Source: Rhea pennata
Taxonomy: Eukaryota > Chordata > Aves > Rheiformes > Rheidae
Assembly: GCF_028389875.1 (NCBI RefSeq)
Contig: NC_084675.1
Coordinates: 21,600,412-21,664,411, forward strand
Length of the DNA stretch: 64,000 nucleotides
Direction of reading: 5' to 3'
Below the pieces are notes generated by a model, which saw only the letters and a program-made list of their open reading frames with translations, was not told the DNA's origin and searched no databases. The translations under genes and the position numbers were made by a program. Positions 45,301-53,900 of the stretch are shown here, piece by piece (positions within the stretch are counted from its first letter, which is position 1; every line of letters begins with the position of its first letter).

Positions 45301-48300
45301 TACATTAATGAGATGCATTTTCTCTAAAATTTGTTTTTCATCATGCCCATCAATTGTGGTTCCTTTTATCCTTTAAGTCATGCACATGTTTATTCCAGCC
45401 TGGGACACAGATTCTGCAAAGCCTCAACTTACAGGTGCAAAAATAGCAAACATTTAAATTAAGCAAGTTTTATGGTGCTCAAAAGTACTAAATGGAGTTC
45501 AGATTGTAGAATAAAGTATACTACATTCAGTTTACATCTAGAAGTTTTACTTTTCCCCCCTGCAAAAAGTAGTTTGTACTTATTAGATGCACGTGTTGCA
45601 AGAATTGTGATTCAGCTTCACACTATAAAGGATCAGATTGCACCAGTTGCTTCACTCGAAGTCAGACTGGCTTGGAGAAGACTGAGGTTCTGTGTGGTAA
45701 CAGTGAAGGAAAAAATTTAAATGTACAGAAGGCAAGAATAGGGGAGTCTTGTCACCTCCTAGAAAATAAAGCCTATCCCATGGAGAAAACCAACTTCAGG
45801 ACTGTTTACAGAAGAAAACAGTTGTAGCAACACCTGCAAAGCCTCATAACAGTAATGTGCATCTCAAACTATAACAAAACCTCCACTACAGAAAATTTAG
45901 AACAGGGCTGTAACAAATCAAAATTTTACTCTGTATTATAAAAAATAATATTGTCATATTTTGCAACTTATACCGCATTTATAATAAAGATTCTTTTGTT
46001 CTGTACTTCAACATCTGGTCTAGTATACTTTATTCCACTGTGCTTTTGGAAAATATGCTGTGGTCAATGACCATGTTTAATACATTGCTAAAAAATGTCA
46101 TATGCAGACTAATAGTACTACTTGCCTGTAGTGTTATCCACCTACCAGCTGAATCATTCTCTTTGGAACATTACAATAAGAGTAATTAATAACATCTCTA
46201 GCATATGTGATATTCCTGTATCTTTTTAAGCTTTTTACAAAATAAGCTGAATTTTTTATTAAGATTTAACATAACTATACTCTTTTGAGAACTACCAGAG
46301 AAGCTCAGAATACCTCTACATCCACAAGCTTGTTACAAATTAGTTCTGTGAATGGAACTTCACTTGAGTCAGATGGCTCATTCTGGATCTTGGGGCATAG
46401 CAAATTTCCCCTAGCTACCAGCTCAGGATTGCCTGCAGAACAGAAGTTGCTAGCTAATACAATTTAGCTTTTTTAAAAAGGAAAACAAAAAACCAACAAA
46501 CAAAAAAAAACTTGTGACCTCCTTTAATCACCTGCATCACTTGCTCCCGGGAAAAGGTTCTGCAGGTAGCTCTCCAGAAACTGTAGAATATTAAGCCTTT
46601 ATCTTGAGATTGCAAACCGAGCAAAGATTGCCTGACACAGTTTTTCCAGGGGCTGTACCATAGTTCCCTTAACCTCAGAACACCTTGCTAATCTTAAGGC
46701 ATGTAAAAAGCAGAGCAAAGAAAGAACAACAAAAGCTCGGCCCAATTCTGCCCCAACATGTAGTATGGGAAACATCCTGAAAGCAACAGGATATATGCAA
46801 TAGTTAGGCAGTGACTGACAAAACAATACCTTCGAGGGAACGCATTCTGGAAAGAATCCACTTCAACCTTTCAAGTTTAAAGGGCTGAAAGTATGCAAAA
46901 AAATCTGCAAACCAAAGCGCATAGTAAGTAGTTTTTAACTTAACTTACATCAATGAAGGATAAAACCCCCATCTATCTGAAAAAAGGCATTAACCAGCAA
47001 ATATTAAATAGAATGTCTGCAGGCTGTGTAAACTCTAAAATTAAGACAACAAGCCCTGGTGCCTTTATCAGGTTCCTCCAAGTAAGATTAGTCAGCACTG
47101 CGCTCCAAAATGGATACCTGCCTAAAAAAAGGACCAGCTCTGCACACTTGCACTGCCACTGAAATTATATGCCTATCAGGCAAACCGAATTACAAGCATA
47201 AAGTTTCATCTCTGACACTTTAATCAACCATTCAGGCATTGATACCTTCTGTAGTTATGCTTGTGCCATCTAATTCTTATAAAAAAGCTTAGGACAAGGA
47301 GGACAACACTATAGCACTTGACTCAGCCCAGTATGCAACAGATCCCCCAACCTTCATAAATTTCATTGCTGTGTTTGGCTCAATGTTAAAAACATAGTTA
47401 AAACCTTACTGCACTCTAGAAACAGTAAAAAAAAAAAAGGTGTAACAAAGATGTAGCATTACTGCTGGAATTTGAATCACATGCAACACAAGAATCTGTT
47501 CATATATGCCTCAGTTCTCCTTGACCAGTGATATCTGCCAACACCTTAAAATCTGTAAATAAACCTGCCTGCAGCTTACAAGTGTAACGTAACAAGTCCC
47601 TGTGAAGGGAAAAACTAATTTCCAAAGTTATCTCCAGTTAAAATATTCACCACAGCTGTGAGAATACATTTGAGTGATTCTAAGTTACTGATCATACAAA
47701 TTACACATTTGTGAAAAGTACAATATATACTACTGCAAATTATGGCCAGACAACATCAGAGAACTACATCCTTACATGTCAATGTCATCCACATTTTTAA
47801 TACACCAGCATAGCCTGAATCTTTGAACTTTATTTTACAAAAGAGAAGTTCAGATAAACACAGATACCTGCACAAGCTTACGTCTAGAGATATGGGATCT
47901 TCCTCATATCACAACTCCAAGATATGAAACAAATGTCTACTTTAAATGTATTAACTCCAAATAAAACAGACTCTCTATACAGAAGTGTCTATCTCGCCCT
48001 GCTTGACCAATGATGCATGCAGAAAAAGAACAGCTTTAGCTAAGACAATGATTGGCATACAGAAAAAAGTTAATTTTGCTAAATAATCATATGACTGTCA
48101 GTAACCACGAGATGGGGAGCTTAACCACAGCATCCCAGCTGGTCACTGCTCACAATAACTTGGGCTTTACAGCATGAATCGAGCACACCAATGCCTACCA
48201 ATGTTCCTGCAGTTACCTGGGATGAAAGGAAAGGCTTATGTACTCTTCAAACTAATGTTCCTTTTTATGTATTTGCTTCCTAAGGCAAAAATGTAGCAAT

Positions 48301-50904
48301 ATCTATGCAGATAGAACAGTCTAATTATCCAGAAAATACACATTTCACAAGTCTCTAGATGAAGCATGTACAAATGTTTCCAGTTAATCACTTAATCATG
48401 CAAACAAGCACATACAAAGACTTCCAACACAGTTAAATATTCAGCAGTATATTCCACAACTTTTCCTGTCTATTTCTCCATCTAGAAATATGATGTATTT
48501 TATGCTAAAAGCTAGATTCAAAGGGTGGATTAGAGAGAAGACAGCCCCTGGTAACTTTCAGGTCCAAGTCTACTATAAGCCTATTGACTAACCATGTATA
48601 GAGTATGTTATGTCACTGAAATTTCTACAAAGCAAGATTAAAACCATTCAGTGGATTAATATGAACTTGGCCTGTAATCCAAACAAACACAAAGAATATT
48701 TTACCTTTAGTAATATGTCTCACTTGTATTTCAAATACAACCTTTCAACTGAGACAGTCCAGCTGTACTACTACTGTTGGGATGAGGATGAACTTCAGCA
48801 GCTCGCTCAGTTCTGACCACAAAAGAAATTCTGCCCTCAAGGTACCTGGAACAGAACTCACTAAAAAATACCATCATCACACTAACTACACCAGTCAAGC
48901 AATCCATCCACCCCCTATTCATGTGACTTTGAATTTCATATACTGTAAGATAAGTTAAGTTGCTGTATTCTTAGCAGAATCTGCTAAAATAAGAGACATG
49001 CCTGTTTGCTCAGAGAATTTTGAGGTCTGTAGAAGTGCAACGACAGCCCCAGGCTGGCAAATGATCTTCAGCTACACTCTCTAGCCTTAAGAGGAAGAAC
49101 TCCCTACCATACAGATCTTCACAGAGTAAGGAGAATTCCAAAGCAATTTTTACTTCTGGTGAACCAGAAGGCAGAACATCAGTTAGTGAAAACTGCTGTG
49201 TTTTTCTACAGCTCCTTTTACCAACTATCACTAAGGCAATCTACAAATTAAAAAGCTACATTTTCTGAAAACTAAGCAGGTATTTTAGAAGGGAAAACAG
49301 ATCAGAGAAAAACATAATAAATCTTCACAGTGTACCATGACTAATCCTGGCATATATTCAGGTACTGGAACAGCAATCACTGAGTACGAATGAAAAGTGT
49401 TGAACCCTGTCCTATTTTTATCAGATGAAAGCCACAAACCTAGCCATGCTTCTGCTTAGTATTGCATTTTCTTCTATCCTGATAGCTTTTACAGCTGGAG
49501 AAATAGCTACTTACAGCACTGCTCTGCTGTAAAAAAAATTATTGCTACTTACAGCTATTGGGATTATAGTTGGGTATGTCACGGAAAAGGAGGTCCAGTG
49601 GAGGCAAGCTAAGAACATTTCCTTGGGATGTTTAACCATTTCCAGTCTGTATCAATTCCTCTTTCACAAGCAGTGAAGTTGTGCTTTGAAATTACAGATC
49701 ACAATTTAAGTGGTATTAAACTGTATTTGTTTGCAGATAGTTAAACTGAAACATAGTTATACAAGGTTATGCTGCAAACCAGTGGGCAGAGAAACAGAAC
49801 TCCAAAGCCAGTTCCACAGCATCCTCTCCTCTAATTTATATGGTTAAATGACAACATTTTTAAAGTGGCATTCAAAGGCAAAAATACTAGTTCTCCTGAT
49901 GTGATAGAATATTTCACCTGCATCACTGTGGCCATATAGCACTGTTTTTATTAACCCTGTGAAGAGTTCACAAAAGCCATTCTATACAAATAGCCGCTCA
50001 CAGTTCAAGATCATTTTTTTTTTGTAATGATACACTGCATCCTGACCTGGCTAAAAACTGAACTTAATGACTTAAGTTGGTAAGTATGCATTTCATTTTC
50101 ACATTCTAGGCTATGATTATGAATGGTAAAACATTTAGGTTAAAAAATGACCATAAGTGTTTAACATATTCAAAGAAACATTATATGAGGAAATCTTCAT
50201 ATAAAAAAAATAAAGACTTGCTTTGGATCAACAATCAATTTTGGGGGTTAGAAACACTGTGCATGTGTGCCAAAATGAAACTCTCCCCTATCCTCCATTC
50301 CTCCTCTTCCCTCAATTTCTCAGTTGCACATTCTTGGAAACCAAGAGAGAAGTGGAAGAGTGAGGAAACTTAGATGCTTTAACTGTCATCATCTCACCAA
50401 AACAGCAATACTCACTACAGTATGCTCTACACAAGATAATAAACTGCTACAATAAGAATGAGAGATTGAGTGTCGCCAAGAATCGATACTCATTCTTTGA
50501 GAAGATATTTGATCCAAGCTTAGTTAGTATTTAAACTCCAAAAATTTTCTTGCTTCTTTTCCCAACAGAATACTCACACTTATCCCTTGTTGAACATTTT
50601 TCATTGATATTTCACTGATAACAAAAACTTTCTACAAAAACCCTTCTATGATTGTCCTTGCTCAATCCAACCCAATAGTAAAGCGGCAAAATTCCAGTCT
50701 CCATTCATGATTAAAAACAGTGTTAATTGGTATAGACACTCTTTCTTTCCCCCACTGGAAGAATGTAAAAAGGGACACACCTTTGGAGTGTTTCCCCGAA
50801 GGTCTCTTGGGTAATGACTCTTCAATGGAATGTGTTGACGTATGTAGTACATTTTCCAAACTGTTACTGACGCTGTTTATGGGGGTCTCAGACCTTGGAG
50901 CGAC
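12271..50904 (-). CDS. ZCCHC14: ZCCHC14, coding exons 2-13 (first exon off-window)
   Basis: RNA-binding adaptor of the TENT4A/B terminal nucleotidyltransferases. Its SAM domain recognises CNGGN-type pentaloop hairpins and leads to mixed tailing and RNA stabilisation (known biology). Exons in transcript order: 50781-50904, 26218-26291, 23322-23393, 23000-23109, 20942-21036, 20794-20848, 18917-19187, 17395-17486, 15729-15856, 15169-15309, 13616-15085, 12271-12326. The phases agree at all eleven junctions, and the total of 2,688 nt gives 895 residues plus TGA. Counting from the first residue encoded here: PX-like domain about 43-160, SAM about 242-297, Ser/His/Gln-rich tracts in exon 12, CCHC knuckle CYNCGASGHRAQDC at 854-867, and C-terminus RLKYAPPSESLDSTD. 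Human ZCCHC14 is listed with 13 exons, so only the large first exon should be missing. Its promoter is also off-window. Confidence 0.95.
12327..13615 (-). other. ZCCHC14: ZCCHC14 last intron
   Basis: Begins GTAAAA after exon 12 and ends CCTTAG. The exon-12 reading frame stays open into its first 176 bp, which is read-through of intron and not protein. Nothing else recognised; no repeats seen. Confidence 0.85.
13616..15085 (-). CDS. ZCCHC14: ZCCHC14 coding exon 12 (1,470 bp), low-complexity region and CCHC knuckle
   Basis: The largest exon here. Acceptor TTTTTGTCCCTAG, donor CGACAAG|GTAAAA. It begins LEIHLEGSEKEKPVMLLNHF and is rich in Ser, Thr, Ala and Pro. It holds a run of about 14 Ser (14138-14182 in DNA), then HHHHHH-QQQQ-PQPP (14063-14110), a short Cys-rich patch CMVCSSCGCSGNCGSSG, and near its end the zinc knuckle CYNCGASGHRAQDC (C-x2-C-x4-H-x4-C). 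The open frame continues into the intron to 13440, but the GT donor and the in-phase final exon at 12326 show where coding ends. Confidence 0.96.
14138..14182 (-). repeat. ZCCHC14: AGC/AGT trinucleotide repeat coding poly-Ser
   Basis: On the coding (minus) strand AGC codons with a few AGT give about 14 consecutive Ser. The plus strand reads GCT/ACT. The imperfect units suggest moderate stability. It creates long spurious ORFs of poly-Ala, poly-Cys and similar in other frames. Confidence 0.9.
15169..15309 (-). CDS. ZCCHC14: ZCCHC14 coding exon 11 (141 bp)
   Basis: Acceptor TTTACCCGCAG, donor GAGAC|GTAAGC. It reads LRVDVDQPAHPLPREGSSSE, then a Ser run, then ESSDSAEENER. Acidic and Ser-rich. 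It is followed by an intron of only 83 bp. Confidence 0.93.
15310..15728 (-). other. ZCCHC14: ZCCHC14 intron 10
   Basis: 419 bp between GTAAGA and CCCGCAG. No recognisable feature. Confidence 0.88.
15729..15856 (-). CDS. ZCCHC14: ZCCHC14 coding exon 10 (128 bp)
   Basis: Acceptor CATCACTCTAG, donor GCTGCAG|GTAAGA. It reads EKSEKRCLNSTTSSSVTSSG then VARVPPTTHVGPIQSIRGNHAA. Phase 2 in and phase 1 out. Low-complexity Ser/Thr-rich region after the SAM domain, with no recognised motif. Confidence 0.92.
15857..17394 (-). other. ZCCHC14: ZCCHC14 intron 9
   Basis: 1,538 bp between GTAAGT and CTCTAG. Short ORFs on both strands (for example 16490-16786) have no recognisable similarity. No repeat recognised. 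Confidence 0.85.
17395..17486 (-). CDS. ZCCHC14: ZCCHC14 coding exon 9 (92 bp), second half of SAM domain
   Basis: Acceptor TTTTTTTATTAAG, donor GAGAA|GTAAGT. It reads FLSLTEEDLNKFESLTMGAK then KKLKTQLELE, in phase with the previous exon. LTEEDL and LTMGAKKKL are the helix 3 / helix 5 signatures of SAM. The GAKKK basic turn is where RNA-binding SAM domains contact the hairpin loop. Confidence 0.95.
17487..18916 (-). other. ZCCHC14: ZCCHC14 intron 8, with an AT-rich block
   Basis: 1,430 bp splitting the SAM domain. The part 17910-17985 is nearly pure A/T. No exon or mobile element recognised. Confidence 0.85.
18917..19187 (-). CDS. ZCCHC14: ZCCHC14 coding exon 8 (271 bp), first half of SAM domain
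   Basis: Acceptor ACTATTTTGCAG, donor GAGAAG|GTAGGA, phase 0. The first two thirds are a disordered linker with PQTPQTQEQ near its end. The last 26 residues are the start of the SAM domain: NGILDWLRKLRLHKYYPVFK then QLTMEK. The Trp, the L-x-K-Y-Y pattern and the basic residues fit the RNA-binding SAM type shared with Smaug/VTS1-like proteins. Confidence 0.95.
19188..20793 (-). other. ZCCHC14: ZCCHC14 intron 7
   Basis: 1,606 bp between GTAAGA and TTTTGCAG. The ORFs at 18900-19361 and 19646-19870 run across intron sequence and are not separate genes. Nothing else recognised. Confidence 0.85.
20794..20848 (-). CDS. ZCCHC14: ZCCHC14 coding exon 7 (55 bp)
   Basis: A small exon between acceptor CTGTTTTTAG and donor GGAAG|GTAAGA. 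It reads PGNSSIYKVGTTLGTSG with split codons at both ends. It is only 93 bp from exon 6. It forms a Gly/Ser/Thr linker between the PX-like and SAM regions. Confidence 0.9.
20942..21036 (-). CDS. ZCCHC14: ZCCHC14 coding exon 6 (95 bp), end of PX-like domain
   Basis: Acceptor TTTACATGCAG, donor GTTCAA|GTAAGT. It completes the Arg codon and reads YLAPLPSHVVKNDHVRKFFS, followed by a Ser/Gln-rich stretch. It ends in phase 1. The VVKNDHVRKFF segment resembles the last helix of PX domains. Confidence 0.92.
21037..22999 (-). other. ZCCHC14: ZCCHC14 intron 5
   Basis: 1,963 bp. It contains an A12 run near 21701-21713 and an A18 run at 22640-22657. No exon recognised. Confidence 0.85.
22640..22657. repeat. 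A18 homopolymer
   Basis: Eighteen A preceded by seven T, in an intron. It is not flanked by a recognisable retrotransposon body. Confidence 0.85.
23000..23109 (-). CDS. ZCCHC14: ZCCHC14 coding exon 5 (110 bp), PX-like domain
   Basis: Reads LSQLYPEENLEKFIPCLAGP then DSFYLERNHIDLESDLR. The first of two in-frame acceptors (CTGTAG, then CTGTCTCAG 9 bp later) was chosen because FISK-LSQLYPEE keeps the usual PX helix spacing. With the second acceptor the product would lack LSQ. The donor is CTTAG|GTATGC, phase 2. Confidence 0.9.
23322..23393 (-). CDS. ZCCHC14: ZCCHC14 coding exon 4 (72 bp), PX-like domain
   Basis: Twenty-four whole codons: VLWSDSSVTVVTKSSIEVTE then FISK. Acceptor CCTAAG, donor TCAAAG|GTAAAG, phases 0 and 0. 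It corresponds to beta3 and the start of the first helix of a PX fold (the position where PX domains have R-[YF]-x-[DE]-F). The canonical phosphoinositide-binding Arg-Tyr pair is not visible, so lipid binding should not be assumed. Confidence 0.92.
23394..26217 (-). other. ZCCHC14: ZCCHC14 intron 3
   Basis: 2,824 bp between GTAAGT and CCTAAG. It contains a possible cryptic or alternative exon at 25774-25812 (see findings). Otherwise A/T-rich with no recognised repeat. Confidence 0.85.
26218..26291 (-). CDS. ZCCHC14: ZCCHC14 coding exon 3 (74 bp), start of PX-like domain
   Basis: The acceptor is a long T-rich tract ending CATAG and the donor is TTTGAG|GTAAGT. The exon begins two bases into a codon (phase 1) and ends in phase 0. 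It reads SVEKVELKGLAHKKNERNVE followed by YSFE. This has the beta1-beta2 pattern of PX domains, and joins in frame to VLWSDSSVTVV of the next exon. Confidence 0.92.
31366..31384. repeat. T19 homopolymer
   Basis: Nineteen T in intron 2 of ZCCHC14. Simple repeat only. Confidence 0.85.
36629..36644. repeat. A16 homopolymer
   Basis: Sixteen A in intron 2, next to an AT-rich stretch. Confidence 0.85.
37822..37839. repeat. A18 homopolymer
   Basis: Eighteen A in intron 2; no retrotransposon body next to it was recognised. Confidence 0.85.
44489..44510. repeat. (GT)6 followed by G11
   Basis: A short GT microsatellite runs straight into a G homopolymer, in intron 2 of ZCCHC14. Confidence 0.88.
50781..50904 (-). 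CDS. ZCCHC14: ZCCHC14 coding exon 2 (124 bp)
   Basis: Acceptor TGTTCTTCTTTCCAG, donor CCAAAG|GTGTGT. Only one frame is open: it starts in phase 0 with VAPRSETPINSVSNSLENVL, contains HSIEESLPKRPSGKHSK, and ends in phase 1. It is a Ser-rich, probably disordered linker between the first-exon region and the PX-like domain. The flanking introns are very large (24.5 kb downstream, more than 13 kb upstream). Confidence 0.9.
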
Positions 50905-53900
50905 CTGGAAAGAAGAACACAAAAAACAATATAGCACACTGAGATAATGCTAGAAAGTTGCACCTTCCTCCAGAGTAAAGACCACCACTTTGAAAGCAAT
51001 TAGTAGACACACATGCTTCTTTTAAAACCAAGTGGTGTTGCTATTGATATTCCAGAAGTAACATTTCAGGGAAATTGTTCTAGTCAGCAGCTCCACACAA
51101 ATCTAGATTAGCCAAGATAATCTATAAAGCCACTTAAAGCGTAATTCTTTTTTAAACAATAGTCTCACAGCAGTCAATTGTAGACATATTGCAAGACAGT
51201 TAACCTCTCCATACCATAGTTAACTTTCAAACAACAAAATTGGAAAAAAGGACTCTGGAAAAATAATATTTTAATGTTATGTCATCTACCTGTACAGATG
51301 TAAACTGAAGACGCTAAGAAGTACTTCTGCATGGAATGAATTCTAATATAGGGAAAAAAAGATCTTGTTTTTGCTATTTGAAAGCCTGCTTTCAAGATCA
51401 TATTTCAATAAAAAATTACACCCTAAGAATTGCCCAAACAGTAGGCTGCATCATCAAAACAGATTTCATGGACTAATATGTACTTTCTAAACTGCACTTA
51501 GCATTAGAAACATATTTTCACCATTACTTAAAGCTACAGAAACAAGCATAAATCATAAGAAAAAGCAGAACTGGCTACTTTAGCTGCTGTCCACAAGAGC
51601 ATTCACAATTATATAGCAACACAAAAAGATCTATTACTTGTAGTATAACATTCAATGCCTGCTTCATAAGCAAGGCAATTACTCTCTTGTTTTCTAGGTA
51701 ATGAGAAGCAGAAGTGGATGAACAGTCACATTAGCAGTACAAACAGAAGGGTTTAAGTATCTGAAAGAGGAAAAAGCACTCTAAAGGGGTAGTTAAGACC
51801 AACAAAAGTGCCCACACTAACTAATGCATTACTTGAATTTCAATCACCACATTTGGAATTAACTGAAATCTCAGTATGTAGAGCTGTAACTATAACTTAA
51901 CATGGATTTTAGCATTTCACAAATCTCAGAAGAAAATATTAGCTTGACATAACAGAAGAAGCTATCTTTTACTCACAGTAGCTAGTACTGGAGATTAGCA
52001 TTTCCTGCAGCATACAAGGCTCACGCTGATTACTTGAGACAGTGCCATGAGGTGGAAGGACAATCTACACTTAAAACAATGCTTTCCTCATCATATCATT
52101 AAGCCTTACATATTGATACAAAGCAGCACAATGCAAGTTAAAAATAGTACCTTCCTACTCCTATGCAATTATCCATTGTAAACTTCATTTTAAGACTGAC
52201 TTTTATATATTCATATACACATGGCTTAAGGCAATAGCACAGGTGAATGACTTAGCACACTTGCATTCATAAACAAGTTTATATGTGCAGATCAACCCAG
52301 AAAGATGAGTATCAGGAAAAAGCAGGATTACAAATACCTGTTGTCCTTTTCAGCACTGTTAGTCTACTATTTGAATAAAGTTTATTTGTATAAATCTTCC
52401 GTAAGAGTTTTTTTCAACAATAAGAACAATTTATTATCAAGCTTTCATTTAAAAGTTTAGCAATTAAACTTTAAGCTGGGGGGAGGGGGCAGCAGGGAAG
52501 GAAGGCAGGGATTAAATCTCCCTGCCAAAGACAGTCTTCACCAAAGAGCTTATTTCACACTGTCTTTCCTGGAGCTGAATAAACTCTCGCTCCAGTGGAT
52601 TGCTGCTGAGAGGAAGTTCCAGAGGACTTAGCAATGACACCACCATCCTGCTGGCAAGGGAAGAACTTGGAACAACTAAGTAACAGAGAAAGCTAGAAAA
52701 TTAGATCTAGGCGAGACTATGTTACCTTAAACCACCAGGTTCTGAGTATCTGGAACAATCAGCAAATATAAAATACTTGCACTAATACTGGAAGCTGAGT
52801 AAGACTAGAGCCACATGGTTTCAGAAACTCTCTAAATATCAAGCATTTGCTATTACAATATATGCCTATCTTTTATTCCCTGCTCTCTCCCCACCCCACT
52901 ACTCTTACAATAAACATTGCATGCAATTTAAAATTTAGATTGTGTTTATACATAGCCTCCAATCATTTCCATAAAGATTTATGTATTTGCTAAAGATTAA
53001 TTTAGCCCATATGCCTTGACGGACTGAGCTCCCATACTATCTGATTCCCTCTCACATCAGAGCAGAGCAGTTTCAGTTTGGCTTAAACAATCACAACGCT
53101 CTGATTACTTCCAAACGGAGCACTGCCCTTAGTGAGCTAAACGGTGTTATAACCAGTCTATGTCTGCCTTAAGTTTTTGTTCCAGATTTTAAATAACTTT
53201 TCCCAACAATTTAAGCATACCAACAGTGTAAAGGCTTGCATTTGTTTAGGAAAAATGAAGTTATAATAAAAAAGTCTTGCAAATCAAAGTTATTTCCAAA
53301 TAAGTAACAACCACTTTTTAAATCAGAAGCTAAGTGAAACACACAGGAACAGTATCACATAAATGATGAACTGTAAAGATTACTGTTCTGAGAAGGTTCG
53401 AGAAACATTGATAAAAGCTTAAGAGATGCTCAGGAAGGACTTGATCAAGCTAATCTGTGGATAATTCAGCTTTGAGTTAACTCTAGAAGGAATGGCTCAC
53501 CATATCTGAACACCAATGTCATCATCAGTTTGGACTCGGGGCAAAGTACTTAAAAAAAACAAAGTAGAGGACTTCTAATAACTAGGAACAGACTCTGCTC
53601 TAAACATCCATAATATACTTAGAGTACCATTAAGACCTTCTGTAAAGATGAGCTGAATCACTAGCCTCTAAACAACCAGGGCATTTCAATGAGATTCATA
53701 TTTTCAGAAGCAGCAGTCAAATTGCTTTGGACCTTTTAGGATCTATAACAATAGATCTGTATCTCTGGAGAAAGCCAGGATGCCATTAAAGAGTAAGAAT
53801 CTGCTGTTCAAGAACTGTTTTAAATGCCTGTTTTCTCAAGTGGCAAGAGCTGAAGGTAAAGGTGGATAAGACATGATTAAATATTCAGGCTACATTCCAT

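Larger units (their letters stand above)
26292..50780 (-). other. ZCCHC14: ZCCHC14 intron 2 (24.5 kb)
   Basis: Bounded by GTGTGT donor and T-rich CATAG acceptor. I see no further ZCCHC14 exon in it and none is needed, because the phases on either side agree. No recognisable CR1, LTR or DNA transposon was found by eye. It holds simple repeats at 31366-31384 (T19), 36629-36644 (A16), 37822-37839 (A18) and 44489-44510 (GT then G), and several AT-rich stretches with clustered TAATTA or octamer motifs that might be regulatory. The short ORFs are judged to be chance. Confidence 0.85.

Noticed and set aside
53390..53410. GGTTCGAGAAAC, similar to a tRNA B box
   Set aside because: It lacks the full consensus, an A box at the right distance and a cloverleaf.
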